A stretch of 64,000 nucleotides of DNA, taken from positions 36,723,507-36,787,506 of the forward strand of contig CM029660.1 in NCBI GenBank assembly GCA_017311315.1. The letters are read 5' to 3'. The position numbers and the translations under genes are program-made. The DNA is from Dendrocalamus latiflorus. Taxonomy: Eukaryota; Streptophyta; Magnoliopsida; Poales; Poaceae. Below, piece after piece: positions 12,501 to 22,558 of this stretch; the first letter of the stretch is position 1, and the number at the start of each line of letters is the position of its first letter. Under the pieces are notes generated by a model. The model was given only the letters and a program-made list of their open reading frames with translations, did not search any database and was not told the origin of the DNA.

Positions 12501-14207
12501 CTTGTGAAATACTTTCACCTTATTTTCCATCCCATTAGATCTCAGTACCCTTCGCATCAACTTGCCCATTGGAAGGTAGGATTCACATGCTGACACGCTT
12601 CCTCTACCTTCACCTTCAACAGTTGCCAAAGCTCGCGCAGCCATCATGGATAGCAACCCAGTCCCAGCTCTGGAACCATCATAAACATTAGCATCCATTC
12701 CACTTCTTATGCTATCATACATCATGTAGGCAACACAGCTGAAAAAAGGCAATAAAACATATGCACAGAAAGGCAGCAAGTAACATTTGTTTTGTAAAGT
12801 TAAACGGCCTTAAAACCTAGAGACGGATAACTTGGTCACACTTATCTTCAATAATAGAATAGAGAGAGAACCAACTATCTGTCCATCTACCCATTACGAA
12901 CCACTCGACTTACAAATCACTGGATCTCCAGCCATCGTTGCAGAATGCCCCAATTGTATTTGAACCAGAAAATCAATACATTACACTTTGCTAAGGGAGA
13001 GAAATGGGAATATTAAAGAAAGTCAAGAAAGATAGTTGACAACTTGACATGCCTGCAGGTTAGTGAGGTTGGTCGTCATAAAATACAGATAGTGTTTTGT
13101 TGGCTTCATCTCTAGGATGGTATGGCTTTCCTTCTGTGTATTGAAAGCTGGAATTGCAAGTGGAGAAGTTGGGATATTCAGTTCGGTAGGATAGTTTGAT
13201 ATTGTCATTCACGTTCGATCAGACAAAAGTTCGGAAGCAGATCGATGGAAGTTGATTGTTTGAATCACATCTCATAAATCAGCTAGAGCAGACATAGGCA
13301 AAGACGTGATGTGAAGTAACCATAATCACCGGTGCTCACGTGTTTGTCTTTTGAAGTATTCTCATCTATGATTGCAAGACAAAACTTTACCCCAAAATGT
13401 TACCCAATAGAAGTTCGAGTGCTTGGCTTTAGGGTAACAGTAAGGATCCCACATGAGCACTATCTCATTGACCAATGCACCAGTCACGAGATCACATTAA
13501 CTAATAATCCTGCAATGAAAGCAAAGTGTACCCCAAAGTATACACTAGTTTCACTCCACAAAAAAATTAAGATCATAATTTAGGTAATTGTATCATCGTA
13601 ATTCAAAAGGCCAAGATCACCCAAAGCCCATGCTCCTATAAGCAGAGAAACCTAAGCACATACAGAGCATGGTCCCAAAGTATCCAGGCTGAAGTAACCA
13701 TTCTAACTGCAGCTGCATTGTGGTATGCTGTCTAGGGTTCCTGATAAAACCGTAATCCAGTGTTCCTCAATTGAGAAAACCCAACATCAGGGCAACTCCA
13801 GCCGCATTAGATTATGGCGTTTAGGGTTCCCTCACGGCACGTAAGCATAGATGATTCGATCCTTGGTTCGCAACCCCAATTCAACCAAATACGCGCACAC
13901 CTGTTCGAAAATCCCACAGCGATTCAAGCGTGCGCCTCTACTCTAGTAGGGACACTCTTGGGGAATTCGATGCTCACCCAATGTCCAGGACATGGGAGGT
14001 GGGGTCGGTGAAGGTGGCGTCGATGGCGCGGCGGTACGCGCGGTTGCGGGCGGCGTCATTGAGCATGTCGAGGTAGGAGGTGGCGGCGAGAAGCTTCCTC
14101 GGCGCCCTCTCCCCCTCCCCTTCCGCCTCCTCGACGACGAGCCATTCGGAGTCGCCAGTGAGCGGGTTGAGGCGGAGCTGGAAGGCGCGAGAGGGCGCGG
14201 AGGCCAT
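6596..14207 (-). CDS. PRMT7: Protein arginine methyltransferase 7-type (PRMT7)
   Basis: The enzyme transfers methyl groups from S-adenosylmethionine to protein arginines. Fourteen minus-strand exons join in frame: 14207-13978, 12669-12447, 11980-11855, 11763-11599, 11526-11408, 11320-11220, 10111-9855, 9404-9168, 9063-8990, 8027-7934, 7833-7684, 7600-7526, 6946-6850 and 6732-6596. The product is 694 residues. Visible motifs are the SAM-binding loop VLDIGAGTG (about 72-80, split by intron 1), the double-E loop SEILDSELLGEGL (about 153-165) and a DHW-containing loop, WCDHWKQCVWF (about 326-336). A second, degenerate methyltransferase half follows, as in PRMT7 proteins, with IEFADGGMCHGFAVWIDWVL near the end. 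I chose MASAPSRAFQLRLNPLTGDS as start; an in-frame ATG at 14270 would add 21 residues (MRSCLAGFAPPP...), possibly an organelle-type extension. It is divergent from the E2 gene. Confidence 0.93.
8265..8407. repeat. Short element with TGTAACACC / GGTGTTACA ends
   Basis: A 143-bp segment in PRMT7 intron 9 starts TGTAACACCCTGGGC and ends GCCATGGTGTTACA, so its tips are inverted repeats of at least nine bases. The tips resemble grass Gypsy LTR ends, but no 5-bp target duplication flanks it. It may be a MITE or a shrunken LTR. Confidence 0.4.
10540..10689. repeat. 75-bp tandem duplication in PRMT7 intron 6
   Basis: Two adjacent copies, 10540-10614 and 10615-10689, each begin TGTAACAAATGCATT and differ at only a few positions. 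Confidence 0.85.
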
Positions 14208-14270
14208 GCGGCGGCGGAGGAGACGGAGAGCGGTGGGCGGTGGGGCGAAGCCGGCAAGGCAGCTCCGCAT

Positions 14271-15650
14271 TCTTGGGTTTGCCTGGACGACGAGGCCAAT
14301 CCCGTATTCCCCTCGGGATCACGACCGTCCAAATTCGAACGAACGGCCCATCACACAGAAAGTGTGGATCCACGGCCCTGGTTTCCTTTTGACACGTGGA
14401 TTTTTCTTTTGCCTATATTTCTGTCCGACTCGAGCTATTTCCCGTAATAATCGGCAAAAATAGAATAATTCTTAAATTATTATATCATTATACTCTTTAT
14501 CGATAAGAGTTAAATATGGTAAAATAGTTGTAAGTATTTCTAAAACCATATGATCGTAAGACTTTCTATAACCACATAGTCGTAAGTCCTACTGCAAGTA
14601 CCCATATAGTCGTAGGTCCTTTCACGATCACATAGCCGTAAATCTTTATACGACCATGTAGTCGTAAGTCTTACTACGACCACTCTATAGTCACGAGAAT
14701 TCCTACAACGAGTCTATCTCCAACCATCTTATCTACGACAATGAACTACATTGTCGGTTCGTCTGACAAGGGGGGGTTAGAACGTGCGTTAGTCCACTAA
14801 CTGCACATGATTTCTCTCTGTCAACAATCGCTACACGACAAACGATCTCTTGTGTCTCTCTGATAGCAACCTCCGTCAGGCGGTTATCATCCGAAGCGTC
14901 AAAAACATCTTTCGGCACGGGATAACTGTCGTCGCTTCACTGGCTATTTAAAGGTTGACGTCAAAGGGAGAGAGGAGGAGAATTCGATAGATCATTCACG
15001 CAAGATAGCACTAGCCATTCGTGTAATTCTCAATTGTAAACTACTTTCCAGCAATTAGCAATCGTACTGGACGTAGGGTTGTTATTTTCTTAGGAGAAGG
15101 CCCGTACTAGGATAAAGTTTCTCGTATCTTTATTTCACAGCCGCATACGTGAAGTTTTCTTAGAGTTCCTCCGAATCCAAACAAATCATACGTAAGATTG
15201 ATATTAAAAGATCGACACCTTTTTTTTGTGAGTTTTGATTTGTCATTTTACCATATTGATATTTGAGGCAATTTTGTTCCTTTGTGGCCTCCATGAGTGT
15301 CTGAAGCTTGACATGGTAATTTTGTTAGGTAGACCTATTGTCATTGGTAAGAAACCATCTTTGGAAGTAGCATTTAACCAAATATCTGTTATGGAGTGGT
15401 TTTTTTTTTTCAATTGGCGTAATTAAAAGTGGCATAAATCTAATTTTGACCGTAATCTAAATCTAATTTCGACCGAACTAGTCTCTCCGTTCCCCGGTCG
15501 GGTCCTACAATTACGCATCTCTCCTCTTTTCTTCTTTTGCTTGTTTCGTGTTGGTTTCCTTCCTTCCATTCGAGACGACGAGGCCTAGCCTTCTCCCACA
15601 CCGATTCCGCGGCTCCTACCTCACAATCACACACTCGCCGGCCGGCGGCC
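14271..15650. other. Divergent PRMT7/E2 intergenic region with repeat-derived sequence
   Basis: At 14541-14690 a degenerate unit of about 32-36 bp, with the core CATAGTCGTAAGTC, recurs four or five times. From about 14700 to 15190 the sequence looks like a retroelement LTR: a TATA-like CTATTTAAAGG near 14943, then a leader-like stretch. I could not find paired ends or a target duplication, so it stays unassigned. The promoters of both flanking genes must lie here. No exon is seen upstream of the E2 start codon. Confidence 0.45.
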
Positions 15651-18600
15651 ATGGCGCTCCTCCTCCTCCGCCGCTCCCGCAAGGTCTCACTTAATCCCCT
15701 TCCTCTTCCTCTATCTCCGTCTGCGTCGTTGCCACAGCCCCCCAGCTTGTTGGAATTGCCCTGGTTCAGGTCCCAACTGTCGCGGCTCCGATCCGATCCG
15801 GTCAGGCCGCTGCCATGGTTCGGGTTCGACGACGAGGCGCGGTTTAGCAACAACTCTCGAATGCTGCCGCTGCGGTTTGGTCGTTGGGTGTGCCAACCTC
15901 CTTGTCGCGCTTTCTCAACTATCTGTGTCTACGCGCAGTAGGTTAGGTTCTGATCAATAGGTTGCGACTAGCAATGTAATTGTAATCACGGGATGTGTGA
16001 CGAACTGTAAATGTTTACTCAAGTGGGAACCCAAGAGTTGCACAAGGCCTCGGTAACCACGCCGGTTACATATCGTACACAGATTGAGCTGCTATGGTAT
16101 ACATAACGATTTCACTTCTTGTGTGGGTTGCTTCATGAGGCTCTGGTGTTTGATGACTGGTGACGGAAGATAGGTTCTGCCACGGTATATCTTGTATGGT
16201 TTGCATATGCTCATAGTTGCCTGTGTTTCAATTCTGCAGTTGCCAAGAGTGCATGGTGTCCTCGACTGCGAGCGTGGGAGCCTTGTTCGTCACTTCTCTG
16301 CCAGCACTTGCTCCTCTGTTGTAAAGGAACACAGTATGTGATCTCTCTTTATTTCTTTTTGGCATCTTGATAATTTGTTGTTGAGAAAAATCACAATTCT
16401 TTTGTTAAACCTAGCTGGGGATGCTGCCCAATGGACATGTCAATGATGTATCTATTTAGTACTACTGGCATGCAAATGTTTACCACACCTCACCGCCTCC
16501 CTGTAGTACTGTAAAATAATGCAATCGATTTATGCTCATGCTTCAGCAAACTGGTGTGCTGGTACCGGGATCAAAGTTTTAAAATCCTGGTATATCAGCC
16601 ATGACCAAGGGATGCCCACTTGCCCTGGGAGGGCTCTGCCTCTGACAGTATCGGTTATCCTGGATCAAATCATCTCTGAGACTCTGATTTTTCTCTTCAG
16701 CCACTTTGGCATTTGTTACTTTTAGAAAACCATGGGTGTAAAATGTACCCTTTAAATATGATATAAACAGAATGTTCATCTGTTCCTCTTTTGTTCGAAC
16801 AACTCGAATGCCGATAATGGAATTACAATCAGTTACTTTTTCATCGAGTGTATCCAGTTTGTTTCCCTTACTATTCTTCATACTGTCAAACTAAAATCTA
16901 TGTTGGCTTGCTTAGTTCTCACTTCTCAGTAGACCACACCTAGCATCTCACAGCATAGCCGTTGTTTACTCCTTAACCATGTAAATCAACTGACTTACCT
17001 CACTATGTATATATTATACTTGGATGCCACTCACCAGTTATGTAGTTTTCAGGCATGAATCTCTTGCACAGTGCGACATATATTATTTTGGTTTCTGTGA
17101 AACATCCAGTATGAAATGCTGTTGTTCCCTATTAATGGAACACTTATTATTATGATTAAAGTTAAGTGGTCATGTCTTGTTCCAGGTGTCTCAAGTTCTG
17201 ATCTTCATGGAGAGTTTGGGAAAAGAATTGGAGGCTCAAGCTTTTTCCAAGACAGGCAGTCTGGAAAAGAGCTTCAGACCTTCAAGGTTATGCAGTTGTA
17301 ATCAAAATCTCACACCTGTTTAATTTGGATGCCTATTTTGTGCTGACTTCAGTTTTCTGTTCTATCTTTTTCATTTTTGCAGGTCTCAATGCGAGAAGCA
17401 AGAGGAAGCTACACTTCCAAGAGAGCATCCAAGTACGGAATGCCAATTGCTGTTACTGGGGTCAATAGTTTGTTCTCATGGTATGTACTTTCTTTTACAA
17501 CTTTCTCCTGAAATTCTGTGTCAGTATGCTAGATTATAATAGCTGTAACTGTGTTTTGACTGTCCATTGCTATTTATCAGTGGGCAGGTAGTTCTAGCAA
17601 GACCTTTTTCAAGTGGTGCAGGTACCTTCGATCTTGTCATGCAACTTATGTTTAAATACCATGTTCCTGTATAGATTCAACTCCATCTGCTGTAACATTA
17701 CTTCCAGCATTGAGTTATAATATGACACAGACAAGTTGATATCTTCCTTTTTAGCATTTTTAACAACATTATTCACTATTTCAGATTTGCCACCACATCA
17801 GGAAATCGGGATGCCTTCGCTCTCCCCTACCATGACTGAGGTAATTTACTTCAAAGTTGGAAACAAATAAAAAGTACTTGTAGGGAGAAAATAAAGCATG
17901 AGCAATGTGCATGTTTTTCTTAAATTGTCTATGCCGTATTAAACACTTATTTAATTGCTTGTAGGGAAACATTGCAAAGTGGCTGAAGAAAGAAGGAGAT
18001 AAAGTTTCACCTGGTGAAGTTCTTTGCGAAGTGGAAACCGTAAGTTTTCTTTCTTAATATGTACACCCAGGCACGATTTTTCCCCATTTTATGCAATTAA
18101 GCAGCAGCAGCGGCTAGATAACCATCAAGCGCATTTGTGCTTATTAGGATAAAGCCACCGTGGAGATGGAATGCATGGAGGAAGGCTATCTTGCTAAGAT
18201 TATACATGGAGATGGTGCAAAAGAGATTAAAGTTGGCGAGGTACATATTTCCTGATGTGAAGGAGACACTTTTTCCCACCATCTCTAACATAGTTGTTGG
18301 CTTTTTGCTAATGCCCATATGTTGTGCTGATATCATCTTGAATTGCATTTAATTTCAACTCATGTTTATTAATTAGATTATTGCCATAACTGTGGAAGAA
18401 GAGGAGGACATTGAGAAATTTAAGGATTACAAGGCTCCATCCTCTGCTGCATCTGCAGCTCCAGCTGAATCGAAGCCCCATTCTGAGCCCACAGAACCAA
18501 AAGAGGAGGAGAAACTTCCCAAGGCTCCTGAACCAAAGGCTGCAAAGAGTGAAGAATCTTTTCAATCAGATGATCGCATATTCTCCAGTCCTCTCGCCAG

Positions 18601-20848
18601 AAAATTAGCAGAAGACAACAATGTAAGCATATAACATTTCAGCTATCCAAACAGTTAATAAGGAATGCAGTTTTTGAACTTCGAAACTGTGTTCCCCAAA
18701 CAGGTACCACTCTCAAGCATAAAAGGTACTGGTCCAGATGGGCGTATTTTGAAGGCAGACATTGAAGATTACTTGTGTATGTTCTCTTTTATATTTTCAT
18801 TCTTGCTATTGAAAAAACATCACTCCTGATGGTGGGCTTACGATATTGCTCGAAAAGGGCCAGACCAAAGCATGATTAGTCATGAATGATGATAATTTTA
18901 ATCATGCAAGTAGAAAAGGGGGGATTCAATCAACTAATGATGTTATATGTGTGCTTATTGGAGCTTCTGTAGCCAAGGGTGCCAAGAAGGAAGCTGCTGC
19001 AGCTCCTGGATTGGGCTTTGTGGATCTTCCAAATACACAAATAAGGAAGGTAAAATCGTTGCCACTGAATTCTTCCCAGGTATCTATTGCTTATGGTGTT
19101 CTACTGCTCTTAACAGATTCTAATTTTATTGTCATCAGGTTACTGCAAACCGCTTGCTGCACTCTAAGCAAACCATTCCTCACTACTATCTGACAGTTGA
19201 TACTCGTGTTGACAAACTTATTAAGTATGGTTTCAGGCTAAACTTTGTTCAAACATTTTAGGGTTTCATCTACACGTACTGAAAAACATTTGATGACTCA
19301 TTTGCTCAATTAATTTTTAGATGGATTGTTTGCTCATTTAATTTTGGGGAAATAGCCTTTTTTTTTATTTGCACCATTATTTTCTAGAAGGGTTCTCACA
19401 TGAAAATTTCATTACTTATTTATGTTCCAGGTTGCGGAGTGAGTTGAATCCTCTTCAGGATGCCTCTGGTGGGAAGAAGATATCCATAAATGATCTTGTT
19501 ATTAAGGTAAGTTTTGATGTATGGTTGTTTCTGATTACTCATTTTCCTTGAAGTAGTCAAGTGTAGACTTGGCTAGTGCTTGTGTAATTTTTTCCTGTTC
19601 AAATAAGCTGTTTTTGAGAAGGCAATTACTGGTACAGAGTGTTATCTGAATAAGTTTATCTTGTATTCTTCATGCAATTCTCAGTTGCTTCTGTCTCTCC
19701 ACACTATAGGTTTGAATTAATTGTTGTTCAACATGCAGGCTGCAGCATTGGCACTTCGTAAGGTTCCTGAGTGTAACAGCTCATGGATGAATGATTTTAT
19801 TCGCCAGTAAGATATGGATATGGATCATTAGAACTGGGAGCTTCATTTTTATTACTCAGAATGTGATGTGTATCATCCGATTCTCATGTAGGTATCACAA
19901 TGTGAACATTAACGTTGCTGTACAAACTGAGCATGGCTTGTTTGTTCCAGTAATTAGGGTGGGTTGTTGACTTGGTACTAAATTAGATCATGCCATTTTT
20001 TTAAGATCTCTTTTGCTCCTTCAACTTGTATTTGTTTTACAGGACGCAGATAAGAAGGGTTTAGCTACTATTGCTGATGAGGTGAAGCAGTTGGCTCAAA
20101 GAGCAAGGGATAACAGTCTTAAGCCAGAAGATTATGAGGTATAGACTGAAATATATCTGGGATGTATTGTATTCAATAGTATTTGTCCTTGACAATTTGG
20201 ATGCTATGTTTTGCAGGGTGGCACTTTCACTGTGTCAAATTTGGGAGGTCCTTTTGGAATTAAGCAGTTCTGTGCCATTGTAAATCCTCCTCAATCAGCA
20301 ATTTTGGCTATTGGCTCTGGTAATATGTTGCCTAATAATTGCACTGTTGAATCTGCTGATATATCGCATTATAGTTGCAATGTAGTTATAGCTAAGATAA
20401 GTAAGAATAGTCTTCTGCCTTATTTTCTGTTGGTCGTGAAAAGCATAACATAGGTTGCAATTTTGTTTTCAGTACACACTTCTCAGATATGCATGTCTAT
20501 GCCCCTAGAAACCACTTTGTTATGCTGTTTAGCTGTTTACTCTGTTACTTACCATGGTTGGCAACTTATTTGGAGCAGCTGAGAAGAGGGTGATCCCTGG
20601 AGCTGAGGGTCAGTTTGATGTTGGTTCATTCATGTCAGCTACGCTAAGCTGCGACCACCGTGTCATTGATGGTACTTTTTATTGTAGCTCTCGATCTGTG
20701 TGCTTCTCATTCCCTATCTAGGGGAACGAATAAGATTCACCTGTGGGGGCGCTGATTTCGCCTGTTTTCTTTTGCAGGCGCCATCGGTGCAGAATGGCTG
20801 AAAGCATTCAAGGGCTACATTGAGAATCCGACGACCATGCTGCTGTAG
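15651..20848 (+). CDS. Pyruvate dehydrogenase E2, dihydrolipoyllysine acetyltransferase, mitochondrial
   Basis: E2 is the core of the mitochondrial pyruvate dehydrogenase complex and transfers acetyl from lipoyl-lysine to CoA. Nineteen exons join in frame: 15651-15683, 16240-16333, 17186-17286, 17383-17480, 17581-17621, 17785-17840, 17965-18039, 18148-18240, 18377-18622, 18704-18776, 18973-19049, 19139-19224, 19431-19506, 19739-19806, 19892-19958, 20043-20138, 20217-20319, 20579-20671 and 20778-20848. The product is 548 residues. An Arg-rich N-terminus (MALLLLRRSRK) suits mitochondrial import. One lipoyl domain (about 123-197) carries ETDKATVEM with the lipoyl lysine at 168. A Pro/Ala/Glu-rich linker follows. 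The peripheral-subunit-binding domain (about 263-303) has IFSSPLARKLAEDNNVPLSS, and the catalytic domain ends with SCDHRVIDG (His 521, Asp 525). All key residues are present. Confidence 0.95.
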
Positions 20849-21480
20849 GGGGTTATTTTTCCTGTAAATGACGACGATGAGAAGAACAATTCTTTTTGTA
20901 GGCTTCCATAAATAAGGCTCAGAACAACCTAGGCTATATAGCCTTTTCTTGGCAAATTCATTTCCTCAAGTTAACGGTGCCAAGTCGGAATTTGTTGGCA
21001 AACATTTTGATTCGGATCTTGTAACGTATGGCATGGTGCCATTCGGATCCTCAGACACTTGTTTTTGCAAAGCCAGCTCTTTTTCTTTGGACCTGTCGAG
21101 ATAAATTTGAAAGGAAAAAAAGCAGTTTGCAGTGCAGTGAACGTCTAGCTACATTGTAAGATCGACGGCCCTGATCTGCGAAGCAGGGTGATTGCACTTT
21201 CTGCGTGATTTGGGCCGTTCGTTCGGTGATGGACGGCACCGATCTATTGCTGGAAACGAGAGAGAGAGATGAGAGAGAATACGGCCTTGTGCAATTGTGG
21301 CACCCTACGATAGGATGCAGGAGCAGGCGAGATAATTGGTTTTTTAGACTCTAAACGTTGAGCTCCGCATATTTAGGACTTCAAACGTTGGCTTCGCAAA
21401 ATTAGTACTTATATCATTGACACTTTAATTTCTATGGTATTATACCTTATTTATTATTTCTTAATCCCTTTTCTTAATGC
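20849..21480. other. E2 3' UTR and spacer before the LINE
   Basis: The first 200 bases or so are probably E2 3' UTR. A short GAGAGAGA run is at 21260-21276. The AT-rich stretch 21330-21480 has no recognisable element; the true 5' edge of the LINE may lie within it. Confidence 0.5.
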
Positions 21481-22538
21481 TTGGCACCTAATCTGGGTCT
21501 GGGACGGAGAGGAGAGATGAGGCCAGTTTTGATTGGAAAAGGATATGGCGGATTGAAGCTCCAAATAAAGTTAGGATGTTCGTGTGGCGCTTTGCGCACA
21601 ACAGTTTGCCTGTTAGGAGGAACATAGCTCAGAGGGGCGTTAAACGTGACACAATCTGCCCGATGTGCAATAGAGTTGATGATGACTGTGGCCACCTTTT
21701 TTTGAAATGTAAAAAAGTGAAGGAGTGCTGGCGGTTGATGAGGCTGGAGCAAGTGCGTTCAAAACTTGTTAGTTGTCGGACGGCAAAAGAAACGGTGCAG
21801 ACGATATGGAGCCTTGAAGCGGGGATCCAGCTGCAAGTTTGGGTTCTTCTGTGGCGTTGGTGGTCAGCAAGAAACAAAGTCAATGCAGGAGAAAGAAGAG
21901 CCTCGGGTCCAGAAATATGCTCCTTGATTGACTTTTATGTTAAGGAGTTTGAAAAGCTGAAAAAAACAATATGCCAGAAGGGAGCGAATGGATCCTGGAA
22001 GTGGGAACCCCCTCCGGAGGACATATACAAAATCAATACAGATGCATCTTTCAAGACCAATACACAAGAGGGCGGATGGGGCTTTGTTGCGCGTGACAAA
22101 AATGGTGAATTCCTGGAAGGGGGCTGTGGAAGGCTGGAGAGAGTTTCGAGTCCTTTGCATGCTGAAGCGCAGGCAGTGTTGATGAGCCTTCGTCGTGTCG
22201 CTGAGCTGGGAATGAGCCGGATTATTCTTGAAACAGATGCAACAAATTTGCAAAAAGGGCTGACCTCAACGGATTTGGATAGGAGTGTTGACGCGGTTTT
22301 GCTCCGTCAGATCAGAAACTTCATTGCGGAAACGTTTGAGTATTGTGTGATCCGGGCGTGCCCAAGATCATGCAACAAAGTGGCTGATAGCCTAGCTCGG
22401 TATGGGGCGAGTGTTGTTTGCTCGGGTTCAGCGATGTTCATGAACCAAGTCCCCGCCTTTGTGACTGCCTTGATCTCGGGCGATTTGCCCAGAGTCAACG
22501 GTTAATGGAAGACATGCTCTTCTTTATCAAAAAAAAAA
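21481..22538 (+). mobile_element. 5'-truncated L1-type LINE ending in poly(A)
   Basis: A long frame with the C-terminal zinc-binding and RNase H domains of plant L1 LINEs is followed by a short 3' UTR and an A-run at 22529-22538. Its left edge is approximate: the reading frame stays open upstream of 21576 (FDWKRIWRIEAPNKVRMF), so coding sequence starts at or before about 21520. I found no convincing target-site duplication. The tail ends 20 bases before the start codon of the bL9m gene. Confidence 0.72.
21576..22505 (+). CDS. LINE ORF2 C-terminal fragment: zinc-binding domain plus RNase H
   Basis: The 309-residue frame opens inside ORF2, so the ATG is only the first internal methionine. Residues 1-50 are a zf-RVT-type zinc-binding domain (WRFAHNSLPVRRNIAQRG, then ICPMC and GHLFLKC). 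Residues about 155-290 are a plant RNase H domain of the RVT_3 type, with its acidic catalytic residues still in place: NTDASF, LHAEAQA, LETDAT and VADSLARYG. The frame has no stop, which suggests a fairly recent insertion or, less likely, use as a host RNase H-like gene. No reverse transcriptase remains. Confidence 0.8.
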   Translation: MFVWRFAHNSLPVRRNIAQRGVKRDTICPMCNRVDDDCGHLFLKCKKVKECWRLMRLEQVRSKLVSCRTAKETVQTIWSLEAGIQLQVWVLLWRWWSARNKVNAGERRASGPEICSLIDFYVKEFEKLKKTICQKGANGSWKWEPPPEDIYKINTDASFKTNTQEGGWGFVARDKNGEFLEGGCGRLERVSSPLHAEAQAVLMSLRRVAELGMSRIILETDATNLQKGLTSTDLDRSVDAVLLRQIRNFIAETFEYCVIRACPRSCNKVADSLARYGASVVCSGSAMFMNQVPAFVTALISGDLPRVNG

Positions 22539-22558
22539 CCCCCTAGGAAGCCGTCGCC

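Noticed and set aside
21576..22505. Host RNase H-like gene
   Set aside because: The frame opens mid-domain without a true start, follows plant LINE domain order and ends near a poly(A) run, so a truncated LINE is simpler.
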